This document shows, in pieces, positions 14,169-21,630 of a DNA stretch of 21,668 bases. Numbering within the stretch: the stretch's first letter is position 1; each line of letters begins with the position of its first letter. Source of the stretch: Sphingomonadaceae bacterium (GTDB lineage: Bacteria > Pseudomonadota > Alphaproteobacteria > Sphingomonadales > Sphingomonadaceae). The notes under the pieces were generated by a model. The model saw only the letters and a list, made by a program, of their open reading frames with translations. It had not been told where the DNA came from and ran no database searches. The translations under genes were made by a program, and so were the position numbers. Where the stretch lies: contig JAFAZM010000038.1 in the NCBI GenBank assembly GCA_019239785.1, positions 1 through 21,668 of the forward strand. The letters are read 5' to 3'.

Positions 14169-15535
14169 GCGCGAATCCGCACGGAATCAGCCTCGGCGAG
14201 GCGACCCGGGTCTGGGCGCGCGTCGCGGCCCTGAGCTTCGGCGGGCCGGCCGGACAGATCGCGGTGATGCACCGCATCCTCGTCGACGAGAAACGCTGGA
14301 TCTCGGAGGAGAGATTCCTGCACGCGCTCAATTACTGCATGCTGCTGCCGGGGCCGGAGGCGCAGCAGCTCGCCATCTATATCGGCTGGCTGCTGCACAA
14401 GACGAAGGGCGGGCTGATCGCGGGCATCCTGTTCGTCCTGCCCGGCTTCGCCGCGATCATGGTCCTCTCCTGGCTCTACGCCCTGCTCGGCAATGTCGCG
14501 GCGGTCGCGGCCCTGTTCTTCGGGCTCAAGGCCGCGGTGCTTGCGATCGTGCTGGAGGCGGTGCGGCGGATCGGCAGCCGCGCGCTCCGGAACAACGTGA
14601 TGCGGGCGATCGCCGCCGCCGCCTTCGTCGGCATCTTCTTCCTCTCCGTGCCCTTCCCGGCGATCGTGCTCGCGGCGGGGCTGATCGGCTATGCGGGGAA
14701 CCGGGCGGGGTGGCGCGCCTTTGCCGGGAGCGGCGGCGGGCACGGGCCTTCGGGAGCCGGGCCGGCCGCGCACGAGACGGCGCTCGGCGAGCATGTCCCC
14801 GACCATGCCCGGCCCAATCTCGGCTGGTCGCTGCGCATCTCCGCCGCGCTGCTGATCCTCTGGCTCGCGCCGGTCGCCGCCTTGTTCGCCTTGCTTGGGC
14901 CGGACAATGTGTTCAGCCGGATCGCGCTCTTCTTCTCGCAAATGGCGGTGGTCACCTTCGGCGGCGCCTATGCGGTGCTCGCTTATGTCGCGCAGGAGGC
15001 GGTCGAGAAGTTCGGCTGGCTGCGGCCCGGCGAGATGCTCGACGGGCTCGGCATGGCGGAGACGACGCCGGGGCCTTTGATCATGGTCACCCAGTTCGTC
15101 GGCTTCATGGGCGCGTTCCGCCAGGCGACCGGGCTCAACCCTTTGCTCGCGGGCACGCTCGGCGGGCTGCTCACCACCTGGGTGACCTTCGTCCCCTGTT
15201 TCCTCTGGATCTTCCTCGGCGCGCCCTTCGTCGAGCGGCTGCGGGGGAACAAGGCGCTGTCGGCCGCGCTCGCGACCGTCACCGCGGCGATCGTCGGGGT
15301 GATCCTCAACCTCGCTTTGTGGTTCGCGCTGCACAGCCTGTTCCGCGAGACCCGGCATGCGGCGGCGGGGCCGCTCGCGGTGGACCTGCCGGTGCTGGCG
15401 AGCGTGAATTGGCCGGCCCTGGTGCTGACGGCGGCGGCCTTGGTGGCGATGTTCCGGTTCAAGGTCGGGGCGCTGCCGGTGCTGGGGGCGTGCGCGCTGG
15501 TGGGGGTGGGATATTGGTTCTTGCTCGGGCGCTGA
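14165..15535 (+). CDS. chrA: Chromate transporter ChrA, full-length
   Basis: A 456-residue inner-membrane protein of the long-chain CHR family, which exports chromate from the cytosol. It shows the two homologous halves of the family. The N-half has VAALSFGGPAGQIAVMH and LPGPEAQQLAIYIG. The C-half has MAVVTFGGAYAVLAYVAQ and TTPGPLIMVTQFVGFMG. A Gly/His-rich, poorly conserved linker of about 45 residues (SGGGHGPSGAGP...) separates them. About ten to twelve membrane helices are expected. The start is the ATG in an ATGA overlap with the cyclodeaminase homologue. The protein ends VGVGYWFLLGR, followed by a palindromic repeat element. Confidence 0.93.
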   Translation: MSANPHGISLGEATRVWARVAALSFGGPAGQIAVMHRILVDEKRWISEERFLHALNYCMLLPGPEAQQLAIYIGWLLHKTKGGLIAGILFVLPGFAAIMVLSWLYALLGNVAAVAALFFGLKAAVLAIVLEAVRRIGSRALRNNVMRAIAAAAFVGIFFLSVPFPAIVLAAGLIGYAGNRAGWRAFAGSGGGHGPSGAGPAAHETALGEHVPDHARPNLGWSLRISAALLILWLAPVAALFALLGPDNVFSRIALFFSQMAVVTFGGAYAVLAYVAQEAVEKFGWLRPGEMLDGLGMAETTPGPLIMVTQFVGFMGAFRQATGLNPLLAGTLGGLLTTWVTFVPCFLWIFLGAPFVERLRGNKALSAALATVTAAIVGVILNLALWFALHSLFRETRHAAAGPLAVDLPVLASVNWPALVLTAAALVAMFRFKVGALPVLGACALVGVGYWFLLGR

Positions 15536-15583
15536 TCGGCGAGCGAGAACCGCACCCTCCAAAAAAGGCCGGATGCCGCTGCT

Positions 15584-15727
15584 TCCCCCTCGCCCGCTTG
15601 CGGGAGAGGGGGCTGGGGGTGAGGGGCCGAGCGCAAGCGAGGCGGCTGGGTTGGAGAAAGGGAAAGGGGAGAAGAACAAGAAACAAGACCCTCACCCTGC
15701 CCTCTCCCGCGAGCGGGAGAGGGTAAA
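15584..15727 (+). repeat. Composite palindromic repeat, copy 2 (downstream of chr operon)
   Basis: Same orientation and same three parts as the copy at 11966. It begins with CCCCCTCGCCCGC/GCGGGAGAGGGGG at about 15585-15612 (one mismatch) and ends with CCCTCTCCCGC/GCGGGAGAGGG at about 15700-15724. The two ends are inverted relative to each other, so the element is itself a hairpin pair. It may serve as transcription end for chrA. The rest of the gap to 15780 shows a GGAGG-rich stretch and no gene. Confidence 0.85.
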
Positions 15728-15780
15728 GAAGGGAGGGTGAAGGAGGTTCTTCCGCACCCGAATTCCGGCATAAGGCCGCC

Positions 15781-17301
15781 ATGGAGGAGGACCCCCCAAT
15801 TCAGCAGCCCGCCGTCACCCGCACCGACGTCGCGCGCGGGGCGGGGCTGGCGGGGCTGTCGCGGTTGGGGGCGTTGATCGAGGCGCTGTCGCAGCCGCTC
15901 TACACCTGGCTGTTCGGAATCCCGACCTACGGCCTTTATGTCGTGCTCTGGGGCGCGGTGAGCCTCGTCACCAATTTCGTCCATCTCTCGATGCCTTTGG
16001 CCCTGCAGCGCGAGGTGCCGCGGCAGGACGAGGCCGGCGCGCATGGCGCGGTGAAGCTCGCCCTGCTGATCGCCTTGGTGCCGACCGGCCTGATCGCGCT
16101 TGGCGTGACCTTCGCAGCGCCCGAAATCGCCACCCTCTTCTCGGCCGCGCCGGAGGACCAGGCCAAGCTGCCGCAGGCGGTCGCCTTGTTCGTCTGGGCC
16201 CTGCCCTTGTGGACCTTCGTCGAGGTCGCGACCGCCGCCGCTCGCGCGCGGCGCGCCTTCGGCCCCGAGATCAGGCTGCGCATCTTCTGGGAGCAGATCG
16301 CGCGGATCCCGTTCGCGATCGGCTTCTTCGCGCTCGGCGTGGGCTCGCTCGGGCTGATGGCGGCGCATCTCTGCTCGCTGGCGATGACCGCCCTGCTCTC
16401 GATCCGGCTGCTCGGCCGCTATTACGATCTCGGCCTGCTGCTGCGGGCGCCGCTGCCGCGGCGGCTGGTCCGCGACCTGCTCCTTTCAGGCCTCGGCCTG
16501 CTGCCGTCGAACCTCGCCCGCCGCTTCTTGATCGACGGGCCGCCGGTGGCGCTGAACCTGATGCTCGCCGGCGCCGGCGGCGCCGCGGCGGCGGGCCTGT
16601 TCGAGATCGCGCGCAAGCTCTCGACCGTGCCGCTGATCGTTCGCCAGGCCTTCCAATATGTGCTCGGGCCGCTCTCCTCGGCCCAGGCCGCGGCGGACCG
16701 CGGCGGCATCGCCGCGCTCTACCATTTCGCGAGCCGGGTCTCGACCGCTTTGGTGACCCCGCTCGCCGGGCTGCTGATCTTCGCCGGCGTCGACGTGCTC
16801 AGCGTCTACCGGCCGGAAGCGGCCTCGGCTTTGCCTTTGCTCCTCGTCCTGGTCGGCGCGCGGGCGGTCGAGGCGATCGTCGGGCCGGCCTCGGCGATCG
16901 TCGAGATGATCGGCCATCGGGTGCTGCCTTTGGTCAACGCCTTCATCGCGATCGCGCTCTGGCTCGGCCTCGCCTGGTGGCTGGTGCCGCGCGAGGGGCC
17001 GCTCGGCATGGCGGTGGCGACCGGCCTCGCCACGATCGCCTCGACCTATGCGGCAACGATCGAGCTGCAGGTCAGCGACCGGCTGAACCCGTTCGACCGC
17101 AAGCTGCTCCAGGGGCTGGCTTTGGCCCTGGCCGGGATCGCGCTGATGGCGGTGGCGGAACGGCTGCTGCACGGCCCGGCCCGCTTCGCCGTCTGCTTCG
17201 TCACCTGGGCGGGCACCTCCTGGCTGACCCTGCGCTACGGGCTCGGCCGCGACGACCGGCTGGCGCTCGGCGGACTGTCGCGGCGGCTGCGGCTGGTGTA
17301 G
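15781..17301 (+). CDS. Polysaccharide/lipid flippase of the MOP superfamily
   Basis: A 506-residue integral membrane protein with about 12-14 hydrophobic helices spread along its length and short basic cytosolic loops (ARARRAFGPEIRLR, APLPRRLVRDLL, DRLNPFDRKLL). Its N-terminal ARGAGLAGLSRLGALIEALSQPLY and the following helices match the oligosaccharide flippase group (RfbX/Wzx-like) that moves lipid-linked sugars across the inner membrane. No glycosyltransferase or polymerase lies in the window, so the cargo is unknown. A glycosphingolipid or capsule intermediate is possible. ATG 15781 is the first start and gives a 20-residue cytosolic tail. The oxygenase gene begins 28 bp after its stop, so the two are probably one operon. 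Confidence 0.78.
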   Translation: MEEDPPIQQPAVTRTDVARGAGLAGLSRLGALIEALSQPLYTWLFGIPTYGLYVVLWGAVSLVTNFVHLSMPLALQREVPRQDEAGAHGAVKLALLIALVPTGLIALGVTFAAPEIATLFSAAPEDQAKLPQAVALFVWALPLWTFVEVATAAARARRAFGPEIRLRIFWEQIARIPFAIGFFALGVGSLGLMAAHLCSLAMTALLSIRLLGRYYDLGLLLRAPLPRRLVRDLLLSGLGLLPSNLARRFLIDGPPVALNLMLAGAGGAAAAGLFEIARKLSTVPLIVRQAFQYVLGPLSSAQAAADRGGIAALYHFASRVSTALVTPLAGLLIFAGVDVLSVYRPEAASALPLLLVLVGARAVEAIVGPASAIVEMIGHRVLPLVNAFIAIALWLGLAWWLVPREGPLGMAVATGLATIASTYAATIELQVSDRLNPFDRKLLQGLALALAGIALMAVAERLLHGPARFAVCFVTWAGTSWLTLRYGLGRDDRLALGGLSRRLRLV

Positions 17302-17329
17302 GGCCGGGGTCCGGGAGGGCGGACGGCGG

Positions 17330-18181
17330 ATGACCCTGGCACAATTGAACGGCTTCTTTTCGCCGGACTATCCGGCCGGGCAGGTCTTCTCGGCCGCGGT
17401 CGGGACGCCGCCGCCCGGCGCGCCGCATTTCCCGCCGGTCGAGATAAGGGATGCGCGGGCGCTGCAGGCCCGGACGGAGAGCGAGGCCGCCTGCTTCGCC
17501 GCGCACGGCTTCGCGCTGCTGCCGCATGCGAGCGCGGTGCGGGATTGGGACAATGAGGTGGCCGCGCTCTATTTGCCCGAGATCGAGGCGGTGATCCGCG
17601 AGCGGCTGCTGCCCGGCCGGCGGCTGGAAATCCAGCAGAGCCCGTTCCTGGTCCGGCGCGGGCGCGGCACCGGCACGCCCTATGCGAACGGCGTGCACCA
17701 GGATCATGGCCTCACCGCCGGGGATTACGAGAACAATGTGACGGCCTTCGCCGGGGCGGAGATCGGCCGGCGCTGGCGCCGGCGGTTCGACCGGGAGGAC
17801 GTCGCCGGCTTCATGGCGATCGACTTCTGGTGCACGACCAACATGGCGGGACCGCTGCGGCACATGCCGCTGGCTCTCTGCGATCCGAACAGCGTCGGCA
17901 GCGGCGACCTGGTCCCGACCAGGCTCACCGGAATCGCGCCCGACGGCCAGGAGACGCACCATCTCGCCCTGCGCTACAATGACAAGCAGGCCTGGTATCA
18001 TTATCCGGAAATGACCGGCGACGAGCTGCTGGCGTTCAAGATCTTCCAGTGCGGCGCCGACGGCGGCGGGCCGCTGGCGAGCTGCCTTCATTCGGCCTTC
18101 GTCGATCCGGGGACGCCGGCGGACGCGGAGGAAAGGCAGAGCTGCGAGCATCGGGTCGGGGTGCTGTTGCTGCGGGATTGA
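17330..18181 (+). CDS. CmcJ/NvfI-like putative non-heme iron oxygenase
   Basis: A 283-residue cytosolic protein resembling the CmcJ/AsaB/NvfI group of oxidoreductases (fungal GA4-desaturase-like and cephamycin 7-alpha-methoxylation proteins). A candidate iron triad is visible: H123-x-D125 in GVHQDH and a distal H254 in LHSAFVDP, with R275 near the C-terminus in EHRVGVLLL as a candidate 2-oxoglutarate anchor. Other group signatures are FWCTTNMAGPLRHMPLALCD, KQAWYHYPEM, ELLAFKIFQC and FVDPGTPADAEERQSCE. Substrates in the family are diverse and cannot be predicted. A GGGAGGGCGGACGG ribosome region precedes the ATG, 28 bp after the flippase gene. A role in modifying a lipid or glycan moved by the flippase is speculation. 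Confidence 0.75.
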   Translation: MTLAQLNGFFSPDYPAGQVFSAAVGTPPPGAPHFPPVEIRDARALQARTESEAACFAAHGFALLPHASAVRDWDNEVAALYLPEIEAVIRERLLPGRRLEIQQSPFLVRRGRGTGTPYANGVHQDHGLTAGDYENNVTAFAGAEIGRRWRRRFDREDVAGFMAIDFWCTTNMAGPLRHMPLALCDPNSVGSGDLVPTRLTGIAPDGQETHHLALRYNDKQAWYHYPEMTGDELLAFKIFQCGADGGGPLASCLHSAFVDPGTPADAEERQSCEHRVGVLLLRD

Positions 18182-18204
18182 AGAGGCGCGAGCGGGGCCT
18201 GTTC

Positions 18205-18285
18205 GTCATGCCGGACTTGATCCGGCATCCACCTTCTTGCGGCATCGGAACAGGTAGGTGGACCCCGGATCAAGTCCGGGGTGAC
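18205..18285. repeat. Inverted pair of REP-like hairpins
   Basis: The left unit has stem ATGCCGGA/TCCGGCAT (18208-18228, CTTGA loop). The right unit has ACCCCGGA/TCCGGGGT (18262-18282, TCAAG loop). The two units are reverse complements over about 31 nt, apart from a few positions. At two of these positions both sides of the stem changed together, so pairing is kept. The pair separates the oxygenase and amidohydrolase genes. Confidence 0.88.
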
Positions 18286-18357
18286 GAGAAAGCGGGGACT
18301 TGCCTTCGCCTCCAAACAGGCGTCCTCTCCCGGCCGCATCATGACAGGGGACGATCG

Positions 18358-19812
18358 ATGGCCGCTTTCCGCAAGCCCCTCCTCCTGAGCCTCGCCTGGC
18401 TGGTCGCCGCTTTGCCGGGCGCGGCGCAGCCGCCGCAGGCGCCGCCGGATCCGATCGGCGAGCGGGGGCCGCTGGTCGCGATCGCGCACGTCACAATCAT
18501 CGACGGCACCGGGGCGCCGGCGCGGGCGGGGCAGACGCTGCTGATCGACCACAACCGGATCGCGGCGCTCGGGCCGGACGGGTCGGTGGCGATCCCGGCC
18601 GGCGCGCACGAGATCGACGGAAGCGGCCGGACGATCATCCCCGGCCTGGTCGGCATGCACGAGCATATGTTCCGCCCGGCCTCGGCCGACGGGCCGTTCA
18701 TCGCCAACGAGATGTTCGCGAGCTTCCCGCCGCTCTACCTCGCCAGCGGCGTCACCACCGCGCGCACCGCGGGCGCGATGGACCCTTATGGCGATCTAGG
18801 GATCAAGCGCGAGATCGAGGCGGGGCGGCTGCTCGGGCCGGACCTGGATCTCACCACCCCCTATCTCGAAGGCTCGCCGCCACTGATCGCGCAATTCCAT
18901 CCGCTGCGCGACCCGGCCGACGCGCGGGCGCTGGTCCGCTATTGGGCGTCGCTCGGCTTCACCTCGGCCAAGGCCTATATGGACATCAGCCCGGCCGAGC
19001 TCGCCGCCGCGATCGACGAGGCGCACCGGTTGGGCATGAAGATCACCGGCCATATCTGCTCGGTCGGCTACGAGCAGGCGGTGCGGCTCGGCATCGACAA
19101 TCTGGAGCATGGGCCGTTCGCGGCGCCGGACGGCGACCTCGACAGCGCCCGCTCGCCCGGCCTCTGCTCCCGCGCCGCGCCGGCGACCGGGCCGGTGATC
19201 CGCGAGGTGGTGCAGAACGTCCCGCTCGACGCGCCGGCGGTGCAGCGGCTGATCCGCCTGCTGGTCGAACGGCGGGTGCCGATCACCTCGACCCTGGCGG
19301 TGCTCGAGGGCGGCGACCGGCCCGACCTCGAGGCGATCCCGCATCTGCACGATCTGCTGGCGCCGGACATCTGGGCCTGGGAGGTCCGCCGCCACGCTGC
19401 CGAGCACCGCGCCGCCGATTTCTACGCGACGATGCTGCACAAGGAGATGGCATTCGAGCGCGCCTTCGCGGCGGCGGGCGGGATATTGATGGCCGGCTGC
19501 GACCCGACCGGCGACGGCCACGTCATCGCCGGGCTCGGCGACCAGCGGAACATCGAATTGCTGGTCGAGGCCGGCTTCTCGATCCCGGAGGCGATAAGGA
19601 TCGCGACCCTGAACGGCGCCACCTATCTCGGCCGCGCCGACCGGATCGGCAGCCTGGCGGTGGGCAAGCAGGCGGACCTGGTGCTGCTGAACGGCGACCT
19701 GTCGCGCGACGTGCGGGCGATCGAGCGGCCCGTGCTCGTGTTCAGGAACGGAATCGGGTACGATTCGGAGCGTATCTATGCTAGCCTGCGGGGGCAGGTC
19801 GGGTTGCATTGA
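18358..19812 (+). CDS. Exported amidohydrolase family metalloenzyme
   Basis: A 484-residue periplasmic hydrolase of the amidohydrolase superfamily (imidazolonepropionase/prolidase-like subgroup). Residues 1-22 form a signal peptide ending PGAAQ. The metal-binding layout is visible: H101 and H103 in GMHEHM, K205 in SAKAYMD as the likely carboxylated bridging lysine, H232 in ITGHI, H251 in NLEHGP, and catalytic D382 in AGCDPTGDG. The C-terminal RIGSLAVGKQADLVLLNGDL is the family's closing strand. The substrate is unknown; relatives hydrolyse Xaa-Pro dipeptides, cyclic amides or similar compounds. Weak spacing for the ribosome site (ACAGGGGACGATCG) precedes the chosen ATG. It stands apart from its left neighbour by a repeat pair and converges on the next gene. 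Confidence 0.87.
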   Translation: MAAFRKPLLLSLAWLVAALPGAAQPPQAPPDPIGERGPLVAIAHVTIIDGTGAPARAGQTLLIDHNRIAALGPDGSVAIPAGAHEIDGSGRTIIPGLVGMHEHMFRPASADGPFIANEMFASFPPLYLASGVTTARTAGAMDPYGDLGIKREIEAGRLLGPDLDLTTPYLEGSPPLIAQFHPLRDPADARALVRYWASLGFTSAKAYMDISPAELAAAIDEAHRLGMKITGHICSVGYEQAVRLGIDNLEHGPFAAPDGDLDSARSPGLCSRAAPATGPVIREVVQNVPLDAPAVQRLIRLLVERRVPITSTLAVLEGGDRPDLEAIPHLHDLLAPDIWAWEVRRHAAEHRAADFYATMLHKEMAFERAFAAAGGILMAGCDPTGDGHVIAGLGDQRNIELLVEAGFSIPEAIRIATLNGATYLGRADRIGSLAVGKQADLVLLNGDLSRDVRAIERPVLVFRNGIGYDSERIYASLRGQVGLH

Positions 19813-19822
19813 CCGTAATTCA

Positions 19823-19845
19823 CCCTCTCCCCCTTATGGAGAGGG
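19823..19845. terminator. Hairpin between two convergent genes
   Basis: CCCTCTCC and GGAGAGGG pair perfectly over 8 bp with a 7-nt loop (CCCTTAT). It lies in the 46-bp space between the convergent stops of the amidohydrolase and the Tudor-like gene, so it could end both transcripts. No T-run is present on either strand. Confidence 0.45.
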
Positions 19846-19858
19846 ACGACATCCCCGC

Positions 19859-20236
19859 TCACTCCTCCCGGCAGCGCCCCGTATTGGTGATCTGGGTGTC
19901 GCCGTCGTCGTAGCGGACCGTGATCAGGAGGCCGCCGGGGTCCATCGCGGTGATCGTCGCGTCGTACCAGCGGCCGTTGGTGAAGAAGCAGGTGACGCGC
20001 GAGCCGATCCGCCAGTCATAGGGGCGGACCTGGCTTTGCGGACGGGTCTCAACGGTGCCGTCGTCGTAGCGGATGGTGACCATGTTGCCGCGATGGGCGG
20101 TGACCACGCCCGGGAACCAGTAGCTGGCGCCGCGCCACTGGGCGAGCACCCAGGCGCCCACGCGCTGCGCCGAGGCGGCGGTGGACAGGCTCAGGAACAA
20201 CGCCGCCAGGGCGCAGGACTGGACGATCCTTCTCAT
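19859..20236 (-). CDS. Exported protein with two Tudor-like modules
   Basis: A 125-residue protein with a signal peptide (residues 1-23, ending SAAQ-type STAASAQ). Two similar small beta-barrel modules follow: residues about 25-73 (GAWVLAQWRGASYWFPGVVT...VTIRYDDGTVETRP) and about 75-122 (GSRVTCFFTNGRWYDATITA...ITVRYDDGDTQITN). Each has a first strand G.(W/R)V..., an aromatic-rich W/YW/Y pair, and a VRYDDG hairpin, the hallmark of Tudor/Agenet-like or DUF4537-type folds. Such folds usually bind peptides or nucleic acids, but here the protein is predicted to be exported, so the partner is more likely an envelope component. A ribosome site AAGGGGGAAAG precedes the ATG. Confidence 0.75.
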   Translation of the reverse strand: MRRIVQSCALAALFLSLSTAASAQRVGAWVLAQWRGASYWFPGVVTAHRGNMVTIRYDDGTVETRPQSQVRPYDWRIGSRVTCFFTNGRWYDATITAMDPGGLLITVRYDDGDTQITNTGRCREE

Positions 20237-20832
20237 CGGCTTTCCCCCTTCTTGCCGGGTCCGATCGGACCGGAGGCGGAATAACCCGTTTCGGGTAGGA
20301 TGGGGAAGGGGGTTGGGGGTTGGGGACCCTCGTCGCTCGCCGATGGCGTGAGCAAGGGGGAAAAGAAGAAGGGCTATTTCACGCGAAGGCGCGAAGAAGA
20401 AGGAAGGGCGCGAAGGGGAGCGTGGCAGCCCCGCTTCTTCCTTCCTCCCTTCTCCGCGTCTCTGCGCCTCTGCGCGCGAAATAGGGATGGTTCGTGCGGA
20501 GGCGCGGAGGCGCGGAGAGAGGGGGGAGCGCGGCTGCCCTGCCTTTCCTCTTCGCGTTCTTCGCGTCTTCGTGTGCCAGAAAAAAGGAAGTTGGTTTTCA
20601 CGCGAAGCCGCGAAGGACGCGAAGAGAAGGGAGGGAAGAGGTGGATTGACCTTCGGTCGTCTTCGGCTCCCGCTTTCGCGGGAATGACGGAGGGGGATTG
20701 CGGCGGCTTCCGCCGATCGCCGCCCAAAAAGCGCCTCATTGCAAATCCATAGGCCGGGCCCACATGGGATGCGAAGCCGCTCCCCTTCGGCGCCGCGATG
20801 CGCTACATTCGGATCGAACGAAAGCAGCGACC
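20237..20832. other. Repeat-rich non-coding gap of about 600 bp
   Basis: No gene is supported. From left to right it holds a 14-bp perfect palindrome GGTCCGATCGGACC (20258-20271) upstream of the Tudor-like gene, a small hairpin ACCCG/CGGGT (20284-20296), the alternating repeat array at about 20374-20630, and a TCCCGC/GCGGGA hairpin with TTTC loop at 20668-20683 of a widely dispersed type. Confidence 0.7.
20374..20630. repeat. Five-unit alternating repeat array (CGCGAAGG/CGCGGAGG family)
   Basis: Units in alternating orientation are seen at about 20374-20421 (+, TTTCACGCGAAGGCGCGAAG), 20452-20485 (-, TCTGCGCCTCTGCGCGCGAA), 20491-20524 (+, TGCGGAGGCGCGGAGGCGCG), 20543-20580 (-, CTTCGCGTTCTTCGCGTCTT) and 20592-20630 (+, TTTTCACGCGAAGCCGCGAA). 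Each unit is a run of 8-10 bp CGCGRAGN words followed by a purine-rich tail, and neighbouring units can pair with one another. Confidence 0.8.
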
Positions 20833-21630
20833 TTGAAGACCGCACAATCCCTCCGCCCCGCCTTCTGGCAACGCGCGCATCATCTCGACAAGATGACCTT
20901 CCGCGAGCTGGTCGTCGCCTATTTCCAATATCCGGCGATCATCGCCTACCTGACGCTGAGCGTCGTTGCGATCGGGGCCTGGATCTGGCGGCCGGCGCCG
21001 CTGGCGCCGACCCTGCTCGCGATGGCGGCGGCGAGCCTCGTCTATCCGCTCATCTGGTATTTGCTGCACCGCTGGGTGCTGCACAGCCGCTGGATGTGGA
21101 AATCGAAGCTGCTCGCCTCGACCTGGAAGCGCATCCATTACGACCATCACCAGGATCCGAACCATCTCGAAGTGCTGTTCGGCGCGCTGCACACCACCTT
21201 GCCGACGATCGCGCTCGGCGTGATTCCGCTGGGCTGGGCGATCGGCATGGGCTGGGACGCGGGCGACCATCACGCCCCGTTCGGCGCGGCCGCGGCGGCG
21301 CTGGCGGCGGGCCTCTTGACGACCTGCTTCTACGAGTTCGTCCACTGCATCCAGCATCTCGCCTACAAGCCCAAATCGCCCTGGATCGCGGAGATGAAGC
21401 GGCGCCACATGGCCCATCATTTCCACGACGAGAACGGCAATTACGGGATCACGACCTTCTTCTGGGACAAGGTCTTCGGCACCTTCTACGACCGGCCGGA
21501 CCGGCCCGTGAAGAGCCCGACCGTGTTCAACCTCGGCTATGACGAGGAGGTGGCGAAAATCTATCCCTGGGTGGCGAACCTCTCCGGCGGCGTCGCCACC
21601 GGCCACCCCCGCCAGCGCGACCGGGTCTGA
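20833..21630 (+). CDS. FA2H-like fatty-acid hydroxylase (sterol desaturase family)
   Basis: A di-iron membrane hydroxylase of about 265 residues. Histidine clusters occur in the family's order: HRWVLH, then HYDHH, then EFVHCIQH, then RRHMAHHFH, with membrane helices before the first cluster and between the second and third. The ending NYGITTFFWDKVFGTFYD is typical. The pattern matches FA2H/Scs7, which adds a 2-hydroxyl to the acyl chain of ceramides. Sphingomonad sphingolipids carry 2-hydroxymyristate, so this is a reasonable candidate for that step. The start is uncertain: TTG 20833 gives LKTAQSLRPAFWQRAHHLDKM, which looks like coding sequence, while ATG 20893 begins at MTFREL and gives 245 residues. 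An upstream ATG at 20764 is less likely. Confidence 0.82.
   Translation: MKTAQSLRPAFWQRAHHLDKMTFRELVVAYFQYPAIIAYLTLSVVAIGAWIWRPAPLAPTLLAMAAASLVYPLIWYLLHRWVLHSRWMWKSKLLASTWKRIHYDHHQDPNHLEVLFGALHTTLPTIALGVIPLGWAIGMGWDAGDHHAPFGAAAAALAAGLLTTCFYEFVHCIQHLAYKPKSPWIAEMKRRHMAHHFHDENGNYGITTFFWDKVFGTFYDRPDRPVKSPTVFNLGYDEEVAKIYPWVANLSGGVATGHPRQRDRV

Noticed and set aside
14108..15679. 523-codon - strand frame over chrA
   Set aside because: Antisense shadow of chrA that runs into the repeat element.
11966..15727. chr operon as a transposon or integron cassette
   Set aside because: No transposase, integrase or terminal target duplication is seen. The flanking repeats are REP-like, so only recombination potential is proposed.
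20374..20630. Repeat array as a CRISPR
   Set aside because: Units alternate in orientation, vary in sequence and lack uniform spacers.
20300..20763. Frames across the repeat array on both strands
   Set aside because: Translations are repetitive Arg/Glu/Ser strings produced by the repeats.
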